In this document: positions 31,301-46,300 of the stretch, one piece after another
How positions within the stretch are numbered: position 1 is the first letter of the stretch
How the letters are laid out: each line of letters opens with the position of its first letter
Origin: Apostichopus japonicus
Lineage: Eukaryota > Echinodermata > Holothuroidea > Aspidochirotida > Stichopodidae
Assembly: GCF_037975245.1 (NCBI RefSeq)
Contig: NC_092574.1
Span: 9,147,713 to 9,211,712, forward strand
Direction: 5' to 3'
DNA: 64,000 bases
The notes under the pieces: model-generated
What the model was told of the DNA's origin: nothing
Databases searched by the model: none
Seen by the model: the letters and a program-made list of their open reading frames with translations, nothing else
Made by a program: the position numbers and the translations under genes

Positions 31301-34300
31301 AAGACACTCTTGTCTTTGTTATACACCAATTTCGTGTAATTATCTGACCGGGAAAGGCTTTCTGTCCATATCATGTCTATTTGCGCCAAAAATAGGTGTT
31401 TTGTCATGCAAAGTTAAAAAAGTACCTCAATTTGGTACCCAATTTCAAAATAAACTTCAGATTCGTAATCAGCGTGTCGCGAACTACCAGAAAAGATACA
31501 TATTTATCGCCTTTGCGCCCTCTTATGACACTTTTTTCGCTCTGTTTGCAACTTCAGGCGAACAAAAGAAAAGCGAAAAACTTTTAGGGACAACAAAAGA
31601 TTTTAATCCTTTGTTCGTCGTAAAAGTTTTTCGCTCTTCCTTTTTTTGACGTGAAAAAACTTGTTGTCGCCAAATCGATAAATGTGGATCTTTTCTGGTA
31701 GTTCGCGACACGCTGATTACGAATCTGAACTTTATTTTGGAATTGGGTACCAAAAAGAGGTACTTTTTTCACTTTTCAGACAAAACACCTATTTTTGGCG
31801 CAAATAAAAATTGCCAAAAATTGACCCAAAATCGATTTCGCCCAAAAGACGTAACAGGAAATAATCGATGCCCAGGAGTCCAAATCTGCAACTGTCAGGT
31901 CCATATCTGCTTCCGTTCGGGAGATACGTGGTCCCAAAGTACAAGATAGAAATACGTGACTGTTCTTTATAAGTGCAAAATTTGGAAAACCCCCTCTTTT
32001 CAGCCCCCTCTCTTGTCCCCTCTGAAACACCCATCGACATTAAAATTAGACGTGAAGTAGAAGACACTCTTGTCTTTGTTATACACCAATTTCGTGTAAT
32101 TATCTGACCGGGAAAGGCTTTCTGTCCATATCATGTCTATTTGCGCCAAAAATAGGTGTTTTGTCATGCAAAGTTAAAAAAGTACCTCAATTTGGTACCC
32201 AATTTCAAAATAAACTTCAGATTCGTAATCAGCGTGTCGCGAACTACCAGAAAAGATACATATTTATCGCCTTTGCGCCCTCTTATGACACTTTTTTCGC
32301 TCTGTTTGCAACTTCAGGCGAACAAAAGAAAAGCGAAAAACTTTTAGGGACAACAAAAGATTTTAATCCTTTGTTCGTCGTAAAAGTTTTTCGCTCTTCC
32401 TTTTTTTGACGTGAAAAAACTTGTTGTCGCCAAATCGATAAATGTGGATCTTTTCTGGTAGTTCGCGACACGCTGATTACGAATCTGAACTTTATTTTGG
32501 AATTGGGTACCAAAAAGAGGTACTTTTTTCACTTTTCAGACAAAACACCTATTTTTGGCGCAAATAAAAATTGACAAAAATTGACCCAAAATCGATTTCG
32601 CCCAAAAGACGTAACAGGAAATAATCGATGCCCAGGAGTCCAAATCTGCAACTGTCAGGTCCATATCTGCTTCCGTTCGGGAGATACGTGGTCCCAAAGT
32701 ACAAGATAGAAATACGTGACTGTTCTTTATAAGTGCAAAATTTGGAAAACCCCCTCTTTTCAGCCCCCTCTCTTGTCCCCTCTGAAACACCCATCGACAT
32801 TAAAATTAGACGTGAAGTAGAAGACACTCTTGTCTTTGTTATACACCAATTTCGTGTAATTATCTGACCGGGAAAGGCTTTCTGTCCATATCATGTCTAT
32901 TTGCGCCAAAAATAGGTGTTTTGTCATGCAAAGTTAAAAAAGTACCTCAATTTGGTACCCAATTTCAAAATAAACTTCAGATTCGTAATCAGCGTGTCGC
33001 GAACTACCAGAAAAGATACATATTTATCGCCTTTGCGCCCTCTTATGACACTTTTTTCGCTCTGTTTGCAACTTCAGGCGAACAAAAGAAAAGCGAAAAA
33101 CTTTTAGGGACAACAAAAGATTTTAATCCTTTGTTCGTCGTAAAAGTTTTTCGCTCTTCCTTTTTTTGACGTGAAAAAACTTGTTGTCGCCAAATCGATA
33201 AATGTGGATCTTTTCTGGTAGTTCGCGACACGCTGATTACGAATCTGAACTTTATTTTGGAATTGGGTACCAAAAAGAGGTACTTTTTTCACTTTTCAGA
33301 CAAAACACCTATTTTTGGCGCAAATAAAAATTGCCAAAAACTGACCCAAAATCGATTTCGCCCAAAAGACGTAACAGGAAATAATCGATGCCCAGGAGTC
33401 CAAATCTGCAACTGTCAGGTCCATATCTGCTTCCGTTCGGGAGATACGTGGTCCCAAAGTACAAGATAGAAATACGTGACTGTTCTTTATAAGTGCAAAA
33501 TTTGGAAAACCCCCTCTTTTCAGCCCCCTCTCTTGTCCCCTCTGAAACACCCATCGACATTAAAATTAGACGTGAAGTAGAAGACACTCTTGTCTTTGTT
33601 ATACACCAATTTCGTGTAATTATCTGACCGGGAAAGGCTTTCTGTCCATATCATGTCTATTTGCGCCAAAAATAGGTGTTTTGTCATGCAAAGTTAAAAA
33701 AGTACCTCAATTTGGTACCCAATTTCAAAATAAACTTCAGATTCGTAATCAGCGTGTCGCGAACTACCAGAAAAGATACATATTTATCGCCTTTGCGCCC
33801 TCTTATGACACTTTTTTCGCTCTGTTTGCAACTTCAGGCGAACAAAAGAAAAGCGAAAAACTTTTAGGGACAACAAAAGATTTTAATCCTTTGTTCGTCG
33901 TAAAAGTTTTTCGCTCTTCCTTTTTTTGACGTGAAAAAACTTGTTGTCGCCAAATCGATAAATGTGGATCTTTTCTGGTAGTTCGCGACACGCTGATTAC
34001 GAATCTGAACTTTATTTTGGAATTGGGTACCAAAAAGAGGTACTTTTTTCACTTTTCAGACAAAACACCTATTTTTGGCGCAAATAAAAATTGCCAAAAA
34101 TTGACCCAAAATCGATTTCGCCCAAAAGACGTAACAGGAAATAATCGATGCCCAGGAGTCCAAATCTGCAACTGTCAGGCCCATATCTGCTTCCGTTCGG
34201 GAGATACGTGGTCCCAAAGTACAAGATAGAAATACGTGACTGTTCTTTATAAGTGCAAAATTTGGAAAACCCCCTCTTTTCAGCCCCCTCTCTTGTCCCC

Positions 34301-37300
34301 TCTGAAACACCCATCGACATTAAAATTAGACGTGAAGTAGAAGACACTCTTGTCTTTGTTATACACCAATTTCGTGTAATTATCTGACCGGGAAAGGCTT
34401 TCTGTCCATATCATGTCTATTTGCGCCAAAAATAGGTGTTTTGTCATGCAAAGTTAAAAAAGTACCTCAATTTGGTACCCAATTTCAAAATAAACTTCAG
34501 ATTCGTAATCAGCGTGTCGCGAACTACCAGAAAAGATACATATTTATCGCCTTTGCGCCCTCTTATGACACTTTTTTCGCTCTGTTTGCAACTTCAGGCG
34601 AACAAAAGAAAAGCGAAAAACTTTTAGGGACAACAAAAGATTTTAATCCTTTGTTCGTCGTAAAAGTTTTTCGCTCTTCCTTTTTTTGACGTGAAAAAAC
34701 TTGTTGTCGCCAAATTGATAAATGTGGATCTTTTCTGGTAGTTCGCGACACGCTGATTACGAATCTGAACTTTATTTTGGAATTGGGTACCAAAAAGAGG
34801 TACTTTTTTCACTTTTCAGACAAAACACCTATTTTTGGCGCAAATAAAAATTGCCAAAAATTGACCCAAAATCGATTTCGCCCAAAAGACGTAACAGGAA
34901 ATAATCGATGCCCAGGAGTCCAAATCTGCAACTGTCAGGTCCATATCTGCTTCCGTTCGGGAGATACGTGGTCCCAAAGTACAAGATAGAAATACGTGAC
35001 TGTTCTTTATAAGTGCAAAATTTGGAAAACCCCCTCTTTTCAGCCCCCTCTCTTGTCCCCTCTGAAACACCCATCGACATTAAAATTAGACGTGAAGTAG
35101 AAGACACTCTTGTCTTTGTTATACACCAATTTCGTGTAATTATCTGACCGGGAAAGGCTTTCTGTCCATATCATGTCTATTTGCGCCAAAAATAGGTGTT
35201 TTGTCATGCAAAGTTAAAAAAGTACCTCAATTTGGTACCCAATTTCAAAATAAACTTCAGATTCGTAATCAGCGTGTCGCGAACTACCAGAAAAGATACA
35301 TATTTATCGCCTTTGCGCCCTCTTATGACACTTTTTTCGCTCTGTTTGCAACTTCAGGCGAACAAAAGAAAAGCGAAAAACTTTTAGGGACAACAAAAGA
35401 TTTTAATCCTTTGTTCGTCGTAAAAGTTTTTCGCTCTTCCTTTTTTTGACGTGAAAAAACTTGTTGTCGCCAAATCGATAAATGTGGATCTTTTCTGGTA
35501 GTTCGCGACACGCTGATTACGAATCTGAACTTTATTTTGGAATTGGGTACCAAAAAGAGGTACTTTTTTCACTTTTCAGACAAAACACCTATTTTTGGCG
35601 CAAATAAAAATTGCCAAAAATTGACCCAAAATCGATTTCGCCCAAAAGACGTAACAGGAAATAATCGATGCCCAGGAGTCCAAATCTGCAACTGTCAGGT
35701 CCATATCTGCTTCCGTTCGGGAGATACGTGGTCCCAAAGTACAAGATAGAAATACGTGACTGTTCTTTATAAGTGCAAAATTTGGAAAACCCCCTCTTTT
35801 CAGCCCCCTCTCTTGTCCCCTCTGAAACACCCATCGACATTAAAATTAGACGTGAAGTAGAAGACACTCTTGTCTTTGTTATACACCAATTTCGTGTAAT
35901 TATCTGACCGGGAAAGGCTTTCTGTCCATATCATGTCTATTTGCGCCAAAAATAGGTGTTTTGTCATGCAAAGTTAAAAAAGTACCTCAATTTGGTACCC
36001 AATTTCAAAATAAACTTCAGATTCGTAATCAGCGTGTCGCGAACTACCAGAAAAGATACATATTTATCGCCTTTGCGCCCTCTTATGACACTTTTTTCGC
36101 TCTGTTTGCAACTTCAGGCGAACAAAAGAAAAGCGAAAAACTTTTAGGGACAACAAAAGATTTTAATCCTTTGTTCGTCGTAAAAGTTTTTCGCTCTTCC
36201 TTTTTTTGACGTGAAAAAACTTGTTGTCGCCAAATCGATAAATGTGGATCTTTTCTGGTAGTTCGCGACACGCTGATTACGAATCTGAACTTTATTTTGG
36301 AATTGGGTACCAAAAAGAGGTACTTTTTTCACTTTTCAGACAAAACACCTATTTTTGGCGCAAATAAAAATTGCCAAAAATTGACCCAAAATCGATTTCG
36401 CCCAAAAGACGTAACAGGAAATAATCGATGCCCAGGAGTCCAAATCTGCAACTGTCAGGTCCATATCTGCTTCCGTTCGGGAGATACGTGGTCCCAAAGT
36501 ACAAGATAGAAATACGTGACTGTTCTTTATAAGTGCAAAATTTGGAAAACCCCCTCTTTTCAGCCCCCTCTCTTGTCCCCTCTGAAACACCCATCGACAT
36601 TAAAATTAGACGTGAAGTAGAAGACACTCTTGTCTTTGTTATACACCAATTTCGTGTAATTATCTGACCGGGAAAGGCTTTCTGTCCATATCATGTCTAT
36701 TTGCGCCAAAAATAGGTGTTTTGTCATGCAAAGTTAAAAAAGTACCTCAATTTGGTACCCAATTTCAAAATAAACTTCAGATTCGTAATCAGCGTGTCGC
36801 GAACTACCAGAAAAGATACATATTTATCGCCTTTGCGCCCTCTTATGACACTTTTTTCGCTCTGTTTGCAACTTCAGGCGAACAAAAGAAAAGCGAAAAA
36901 CTTTTAGGGACAACAAAAGATTTTAATCCTTTGTTCGTCGTAAAAGTTTTTCGCTCTTCCTTTTTTTGACGTGAAAAAACTTGTTGTCGCCAAATCGATA
37001 AATGTGGATCTTTTCTGGTAGTTCGCGACACGCTGATTACGAATCTGAACTTTATTTTGGAATTGGGTACCAAAAAGAGGTACTTTTTTCACTTTTCAGA
37101 CAAAACACCTATTTTTGGCGCAAATAAAAATTGACCCAAAATCGATTTCGCCCAAAAGACGTAACAGGAAATAATCGATGCCCAGGAGTCCAAATCTGCA
37201 ACTGTCAGGTCCATATCTGCTTCCGTTCGGGAGATACGTGGTCCCAAAGTACAAAATAGAAATACGTGACTGTTCTTTATAAGTGCAAAATTTGGAAAAC

Positions 37301-40300
37301 CCCCTCTTTTCAGCCCCCTCTCTTGTCCCCTCTGAAACACCCATCGACATTAAAATTAGACGTGAAGTAGAAGACACTCTTGTCTTTGTTATACACCAAT
37401 TTCGTGTAATTATCTGACCGGGAAAGGCTTTCTGTCCATATCATGTCTATTTGCGCCAAAAATAGGTGTTTTGTCATGCAAAGTTAAAAAAGTACCTCAA
37501 TTTGGTACCCAATTTCAAAATAAACTTCAGATTCGTAATCAGCGTGTCGCGAACTACCAGAAAAGATACATATTTATCGCCTTTGCGCCCTCTTATGACA
37601 CTTTTTTCGCTCTGTTTGCAACTTCAGGCGAACAAAAGAAAAGCGAAAAACTTTTAGGGACAACAAAAGATTTTAATCCTTTGTTCGTCGTAAAAGTTTT
37701 TCGCTCTTCCTTTTTTTGACGTGAAAAAACTTGTTGTCGCCAAATCGATAAATGTGGATCTTTTCTGGTAGTTCGCGACACGCTGATTACGAATCTGAAC
37801 TTTATTTTGGAATTGGGTACCAAAAAGAGGTACTTTTTTCACTTTTCAGACAAAACACCTATTTTTGGCGCAAATAAAAATTGCCAAAAATTGACCCAAA
37901 ATCGATTTCGCCCAAAAGACGTAACAGGAAATAATCGATGCCCAGGAGTCCAAATCTGCAACTGTCAGGTCCATATCTGCTTCCGTTCGGGAGATACGTG
38001 GTCCCAAAGTACAAGATAGAAATACGTGACTGTTCTTTATAAGTGCAAAATTTGGAAAACCCCCTCTTTTCAGCCCCCTCTCTTGTCCCCTCTGAAACAC
38101 CCATCGACATTAAAATTAGACGTGAAGTAGAAGACACTCTTGTCTTTGTTATACACCAATTTCGTGTAATTATCTGACCGGGAAAGGCTTTCTGTCCATA
38201 TCATGTCTATTTGCGCCAAAAATAGGTGTTTTGTCATGCAAAGTTAAAAAAGTACCTCAATTTGGTACCCAATTTCAAAATAAACTTCAGATTCGTAATC
38301 AGCGTGTCGCGAACTACCAGAAAAGATACATATTTATCGCCTTTGCGCCCTCTTATGACACTTTTTTCGCTCTGTTTGCAACTTCAGGCGAACAAAAGAA
38401 AAGCGAAAAACTTTTAGGGACAACAAAAGATTTTAATCCTTTGTTCGTCGTAAAAGTTTTTCGCTCTTCCTTTTTTTGACGTGAAAAAACTTGTTGTCGC
38501 CAAATCGATAAATGTGGATCTTTTCTGGTAGTTCGCGACACGCTGATTACGAATCTGAACTTTATTTTGGAATTGGGTACCAAAAAGAGGTACTTTTTTC
38601 ACTTTTCAGACAAAACACCTATTTTTGGCGCAAATAAAAATTGCCAAAAATTGACCCAAAATCGATTTCGCCCAAAAGACGTAACAGGAAATAATCGATG
38701 CCCAGGAGTCCAAATCTGCAACTGTCAGGTCCATATCTGCTTCCGTTCGGGAGATACGTGGTCCCAAAGTACAAGATAGAAATACGTGACTGTTCTTTAT
38801 AAGTGCAAAATTTGGAAAACCCCCTCTTTTCAGCCCCCTCTCTTGTCCCCTCTGAAACACCCATCGACATTAAAATTAGACGTGAAGTAGAAGACACTCT
38901 TGTCTTTGTTATACACCAATTTCGTGTAATTATCTGACCGGGAAAGGCTTTCTGTCCATATCATGTCTATTTGCGCCAAAAATAGGTGTTTTGTCATGCA
39001 AAGTTAAAAAAGTACCTCAATTTGGTACCCAATTTCAAAATAAACTTCAGATTCGTAATCAGCGTGTCGCGAACTACCAGAAAAGATACATATTTATCGC
39101 CTTTGCGCCCTCTTATGACACTTTTTTCGCTCTGTTTGCAACTTCAGGCGAACAAAAGAAAAGCGAAAAACTTTTAGGGACAACAAAAGATTTTAATCCT
39201 TTGTTCGTCGTAAAAGTTTTTCGCTCTTCCTTTTTTTGACGTGAAAAAACTTGTTGTCGCCAAATCGATAAATGTGGATCTTTTCTGGTAGTTCGCGACA
39301 CGCTGATTACGAATCTGAACTTTATTTTGGAATTGGGTACCAAAAAGAGGTACTTTTTTCACTTTTCAGACAAAACACCTATTTTTGGCGCAAATAAAAA
39401 TTGACCCAAAATCGATTTCGCCCAAAAGACGTAACAGGAAATAATCGATGCCCAGGAGTCCAAATCTGCAACTGTCAGGTCCATATCTGCTTCCGTTCGG
39501 GAGATACGTGGTCCCAAAGTACAAGATAGAAATACGTGACTGTTCTTTATAAGTGCAAAATTTGGAAAACCCCCTCTTTTCAGCCCCCTCTCTTGTCCCC
39601 TCTGAAACACCCATCGACATTAAAATTAGACGTGAAGTAGAAGACACTCTTGTCTTTGTTATACACCAATTTCGTGTAATTATCTGACCGGGAAAGGCTT
39701 TCTGTCCATATCATGTCTATTTGCGCCAAAAATAGGTGTTTTGTCATGCAAAGTTAAAAAAGTACCTCAATTTGGTACCCAATTTCAAAATAAACTTCAG
39801 ATTCGTAATCAGCGTGTCGCGAACTACCAGAAAAGATACATATTTATCGCCTTTGCGCCCTCTTATGACACTTTTTTCGCTCTGTTTGCAACTTCAGGCG
39901 AACAAAAGAAAAGCGAAAAACTTTTAGGGACAACAAAAGATTTTAATCCTTTGTTCGTCGTACAAGTTTTTCGCTCTTCCTTTTTTTGACGTGAAAAAAC
40001 TTGTTGTCGCCAAATCGATAAATGTGGATCTTTTCTGGTAGTTCGCGACACGCTGATTACGAATCTGAACTTTATTTTGGAATTGGGTACCAAAAAGAGG
40101 TACTTTTTTCACTTTTCAGACAAAACACCTATTTTTGGCGCAAATAAAAATTGCCAAAAATTGACCCAAAATCGATTTCGCCCAAAAGACGTAACAGGAA
40201 ATAATCGATGCCCAGGAGTCCAAATCTGCAACTGTCAGGTCCATATCTGCTTCCGTTCGGGAGATACGTGGTCCCAAAGTACAAGATAGAAATACGTGAC

Positions 40301-43300
40301 TGTTCTTTATAAGTGCAAAATTTGGAAAACCCCCTCTTTTCAGCCCCCTCTCTTGTCCCCTCTGAAACACCCATCGACATTAAAATTAGACGTGAAGTAG
40401 AAGACACTCTTGTCTTTGTTATACACCAATTTCGTGTAATTATCTGACCGGGAAAGGCTTTCTGTCCATATCATGTCTATTTGCGCCAAAAATAGGTGTT
40501 TTGTCATGCAAAGTTAAAAAAGTACCTCAATTTGGTACCCAATTTCAAAATAAACTTCAGATTCGTAATCAGCGTGTCGCGAACTACCAGAAAAGATACA
40601 TATTTATCGCCTTTGCGCCCTCTTATGACACTTTTTTCGCTCTGTTTGCAACTTCAGGCGAACAAAAGAAAAGCGAAAAACTTTTAGGGACAACAAAAGA
40701 TTTTAATCCTTTGTTCGTCGTAAAAGTTTTTCGCTCTTCCTTTTTTTGACGTGAAAAAACTTGTTGTCGCCAAATCGATAAATGTGGATCTTTTCTGGTA
40801 GTTCGCGACACGCTGATTACGAATCTGAACTTTATTTTGGAATTGGGTACCAAAAAGAGGTACTTTTTTCACTTTTCAGACAAAACACCTATTTTTGGCG
40901 CAAATAAAAATTGCCAAAAATTGACCCAAAATCGATTTCGCCCAAAAGACGTAACAGGAAATAATCGATGCCCAGGAGTCCAAATCTGCAACTGTCAGGT
41001 CCATATCTGCTTCCGTTCGGGAGATACGTGGTCCCAAAGTACAAGATAGAAATACGTGACTGTTCTTTATAAGTGCAAAATTTGGAAAACCCCCTCTTTT
41101 CAGCCCCCTCTCTTGTCCCCTCTGAAACACCCATCGACATTAAAATTAGACGTGAAGTAGAAGACACTCTTGTCTTTGTTATACACCAATTTCGTGTAAT
41201 TATCTGACCGGGAAAGGCTTTCTGTCCATATCATGTCTATTTGCGCCAAAAATAGGTGTTTTGTCATGCAAAGTTAAAAAAGTACCTCAATTTGGTACCC
41301 AATTTCAAAATAAACTTCAGATTCGTAATCAGCGTGTCGCGAACTACCAGAAAAGATACATATTTATCGCCTTTGCGCCCTCTTATGACACTTTTTTCGC
41401 TCTGTTTGCAACTTCAGGCGAACAAAAGAAAAGCGAAAAACTTTTAGGGACAACAAAAGATTTTAATCCTTTGTTCGTCGTAAAAGTTTTTCGCTCTTCC
41501 TTTTTTTGACGTGAAAAAACTTGTTGTCGCCAAATCGATAAATGTGGATCTTTTCTGGTAGTTCGCGACACGCTGATTACGAATCTGAACTTTATTTTGG
41601 AATTGGGTACCAAAAAGAGGTACTTTTTTCACTTTTCAGACAAAACACCTATTTTTGGCGCAAATAAAAATTGCCAAAAATTGACCCAAAATCGATTTCG
41701 CCCAAAAGACGTAACAGGAAATAATCGATGCCCAGGAGTCCAAATCTGCAACTGTCAGGTCCATATCTGCTTCCGTTCGGGAGATACGTGGTCCCAAAGT
41801 ACAAGATAGAAATACGTGACTGTTCTTTATAAGTGCAAAATTTGGAAAACCCCCTCTTTTCAGCCCCCTCTCTTGTCCCCTCTGAAACACCCATCGACAT
41901 TAAAATTAGACGTGAAGTAGAAGACACTCTTGTCTTTGTTATACACCAATTTCGTGTAATTATCTGACCGGGAAAGGCTTTCTGTCCATATCATGTCTAT
42001 TTGCGCCAAAAATAGGTGTTTTGTCATGCAAAGTTAAAAAAGTACCTCAATTTGGTACCCAATTTCAAAATAAACTTCAGATTCGTAATCAGCGTGTCGC
42101 GAACTACCAGAAAAGATACATATTTATCGCCTTTGCGCCCTCTTATGACACTTTTTTCGCTCTGTTTGCAACTTCAGGCGAACAAAAGAAAAGCGAAAAA
42201 CTTTTAGGGACAACAAAAGATTTTAATCCTTTGTTCGTCGTAAAAGTTTTTCGCTCTTCCTTTTTTTGACGTGAAAAAACTTGTTGTCGCCAAATCGATA
42301 AATGTGGATCTTTTCTGGTAGTTCGCGACACGCTGATTACGAATCTGAACTTTATTTTGGAATTGGGTACCAAAAAGAGGTACTTTTTTCACTTTTCAGA
42401 CAAAACACCTATTTTTGGCGCAAATAAAAATTGCCAAAAATTGACCCAAAATCGATTTCGCCCAAAAGACGTAACAGGAAATAATCGATGCCCAGGAGTC
42501 CAAATCTGCAACTGTCAGGTCCATATCTGCTTCCGTTCGGGAGATACGTGGTCCCAAAGTACAAGATAGAAATACGTGACTGTTCTTTATAAGTGCAAAA
42601 TTTGGAAAACCCCCTCTTTTCAGCCCCCTCTCTTGTCCCCTCTGAAACACCCATCGACATTAAAATTAGACGTGAAGTAGAAGACACTCTTGTCTTTGTT
42701 ATACACCAATTTCGTGTAATTATCTGACCGGGAAAGGCTTTCTGTCCATATCATGTCTATTTGCGCCAAAAATAGGTGTTTTGTCATGCAAAGTTAAAAA
42801 AGTACCTCAATTTGGTACCCAATTTCAAAATAAACTTCAGATTCGTAATCAGCGTGTCGCGAACTACCAGAAAAGATACATATTTATCGCCTTTGCGCCC
42901 TCTTATGACACTTTTTTTCGCTCTGTTTGCAACTTCAGGCGAACAAAAGAAAAGCGAAAAACTTTTAGGGACAACAAAAGATTTTAATCCTTTGTTCGTC
43001 GTAAAAGTTTTTCGCTCTTCCTTTTTTTGACGTGAAAAAACTTGTTGTCGCCAAATCGATAAATGTGGATCTTTTCTGGTAGTTCGCGACACGCTGATTA
43101 CGAATCTGAACTTTATTTTGGAATTGGGTACCAAAAAGAGGTACTTTTTTCACTTTTCAGACAAAACACCTATTTTTGGCGCAAATAAAAATTGACCCAA
43201 AATCGATTTCGCCCAAAAGACGTAACAGGAAATAATCGATGCCCAGGAGTCCAAATCTGCAACTGTCAGGTCCATATCTGCTTCCGTTCGGGAGATACGT

Positions 43301-46300
43301 GGTCCCAAAGTACAAGATAGAAATACGTGACTGTTCTTTATAAGTGCAAAATTTGGAAAACCCCCTCTTTTCAGCCCCCTCTCTTGTCCCCTCTGAAACA
43401 CCCATCGACATTAAAATTAGACGTGAAGTAGAAGACACTCTTGTCTTTGTTATACACCAATTTCGTGTAATTATCTGACCGGGAAAGGCTTTCTGTCCAT
43501 ATCATGTCTATTTGCGCCAAAAATAGGTGTTTTGTCATGCAAAGTTAAAAAAGTACCTCAATTTGGTACCCAATTTCAAAATAAACTTCAGATTCGTAAT
43601 CAGCGTGTCGCGAACTACCAGAAAAGATACATATTTATCGCCTTTGCGCCCTCTTATGACACTTTTTTCGCTCTGTTTGCAACTTCAGGCGAACAAAAGA
43701 AAAGCGAAAAACTTTTAGGGACAACAAAAGATTTTAATCCTTTGTTCGTCGTAAAAGTTTTTCGCTCTTCCTTTTTTTGACGTGAAAAAACTTGTTGTCG
43801 CCAAATCGATAAATGTGGATCTTTTCTGGTAGTTCGCGACACGCTGATTACGAATCTGAACTTTATTTTGGAATTGGGTACCAAAAAGAGGTACTTTTTT
43901 CACTTTTCAGACAAAACACCTATTTTTGGCGCAAATAAAAATTGCCAAAAATTGACCCAAAATCGATTTCGCCCAAAAGACGTAACAGGAAATAATCGAT
44001 GCCCAGGAGTCCAAATCTGCAACTGTCAGGTCCATATCTGCTTCCGTTCGGGAGATACGTGGTCCCAAAGTACAAGATAGAAATACGTGACTGTTCTTTA
44101 TAAGTGCAAAATTTGGAAAACCCCCTCTTTTCAGCCCCCTCTCTTGTCCCCTCTGAAACACCCATCGACATTAAAATTAGACGTGAAGTAGAAGACACTC
44201 TTGTCTTTGTTATACACCAATTTCGTGTAATTATCTGACCGGGAAAGGCTTTCTGTCCATATCATGTCTATTTGCGCCAAAAATAGGTGTTTTGTCATGC
44301 AAAGTTAAAAAAGTACCTCAATTTGGTACCCAATTTCAAAATAAACTTCAGATTCGTAATCAGCGTGTCGCGAACTACCAGAAAAGATACATATTTATCG
44401 CCTTTGCGCCCTCTTATGACACTTTTTTCGCTCTGTTTGCAACTTCAGGCGAACAAAAGAAAAGCGAAAAACTTTTAGGGACAACAAAAGATTTTAATCC
44501 TTTGTTCGTCGTAAAAGTTTTTCGCTCTTCCTTTTTTTGACGTGAAAAAACTTGTTGTCGCCAAATCGATAAATGTGGATCTTTTCTGGTAGTTCGCGAC
44601 ACGCTGATTACGAATCTGAACTTTATTTTGGAATTGGGTACCAAAAAGAGGTACTTTTTTCACTTTTCAGACAAAACACCTATTTTTGGCGCAAATAAAA
44701 ATTGACCCAAAATCGATTTCGCCCAAAAGACGTAACAGGAAATAATCGATGCCCAGGAGTCCAAATCTGCAACTGTCAGGTCCATATCTGCTTCCGTTCG
44801 GGAGATACGTGGTCCCAAAGTACAAGATAGAAATACGTGACTGTTCTTTATAAGTGCAAAATTTGGAAAACCCCCTCTTTTCAGCCCCCTCTCTTGTCCC
44901 CTCTGAAACACCCATCGACATTAAAATTAGACGTGAAGTAGAAGACACTCTTGTCTTTGTTATACACCAATTTCGTGTAATTATCTGACCGGGAAAGGCT
45001 TTCTGTCCATATCATGTCTATTTGCGCCAAAAATAGGTGTTTTGTCATGCAAAGTTAAAAAAGTACCTCAATTTGGTACCCAATTTCAAAATAAACTTCA
45101 GATTCGTAATCAGCGTGTCGCGAACTACCAGAAAAGATACATATTTATCGCCTTTGCGCCCTCTTATGACACTTTTTTCGCTCTGTTTGCAACTTCAGGC
45201 GAACAAAAGAAAAGCGAAAAACTTTTAGGGACAACAAAAGATTTTAATCCTTTGTTCGTCGTAAAAGTTTTTCGCTCTTCCTTTTTTTGACGTGAAAAAA
45301 CTTGTTGTCGCCAAATCGATAAATGTGGATCTTTTCTGGTAGTTCGCGACACGCTGATTACGAATCTGAACTTTATTTTGGAATTGGGTACCAAAAAGAG
45401 GTACTTTTTTCACTTTTCAGACAAAACACCTATTTTTGGCGCAAATAAAAATTGCCAAAAATTGACCCAAAATCGATTTCGCCCAAAAGACGTAACAGGA
45501 AATAATCGATGCCCAGGAGTCCAAATCTGCAACTGTCAGGTCCATATCTGCTTCCGTTCGGGAGATACGTGGTCCCAAAGTACAAGATAGAAATACGTGA
45601 CTGTTCTTTATAAGTGCAAAATTTGGAAAACCCCCTCTTTTCAGCCCCCTCTCTTGTCCCCTCTGAAACACCCATCGACATTAAAATTAGACGTGAAGTA
45701 GAAGACACTCTTGTCTTTGTTATACACCAATTTCGTGTAATTATCTGACCGGGAAAGGCTTTCTGTCCATATCATGTCTATTTGCGCCAAAAATAGGTGT
45801 TTTGTCATGCAAAGTTAAAAAAGTACCTCAATTTGGTACCCAATTTCAAAATAAACTTCAGATTCGTAATCAGCGTGTCGCGAACTACCAGAAAAGATAC
45901 ATATTTATCGCCTTTGCGCCCTCTTATGACACTTTTTTTCGCTCTGTTTGCAACTTCAGGCGAACAAAAGAAAAGCGAAAAACTTTTAGGGACAACAAAA
46001 GATTTTAATCCTTTGTTCGTCGTAAAAGTTTTTCGCTCTTCCTTTTTTTGACGTGAAAAAACTTGTTGTCGCCAAATCGATAAATGTGGATCTTTTCTGG
46101 TAGTTCGCGACACGCTGATTACGAATCTGAACTTTATTTTGGAATTGGGTACCAAAAAGAGGTACTTTTTTCACTTTTCAGACAAAACACCTATTTTTGG
46201 CGCAAATAAAAATTGCCAAAAATTGACCCAAAATCGATTTCGCCCAAAAGACGTAACAGGAAATAATCGATGCCCAGGAGTCCAAATCTGCAACTGTCAG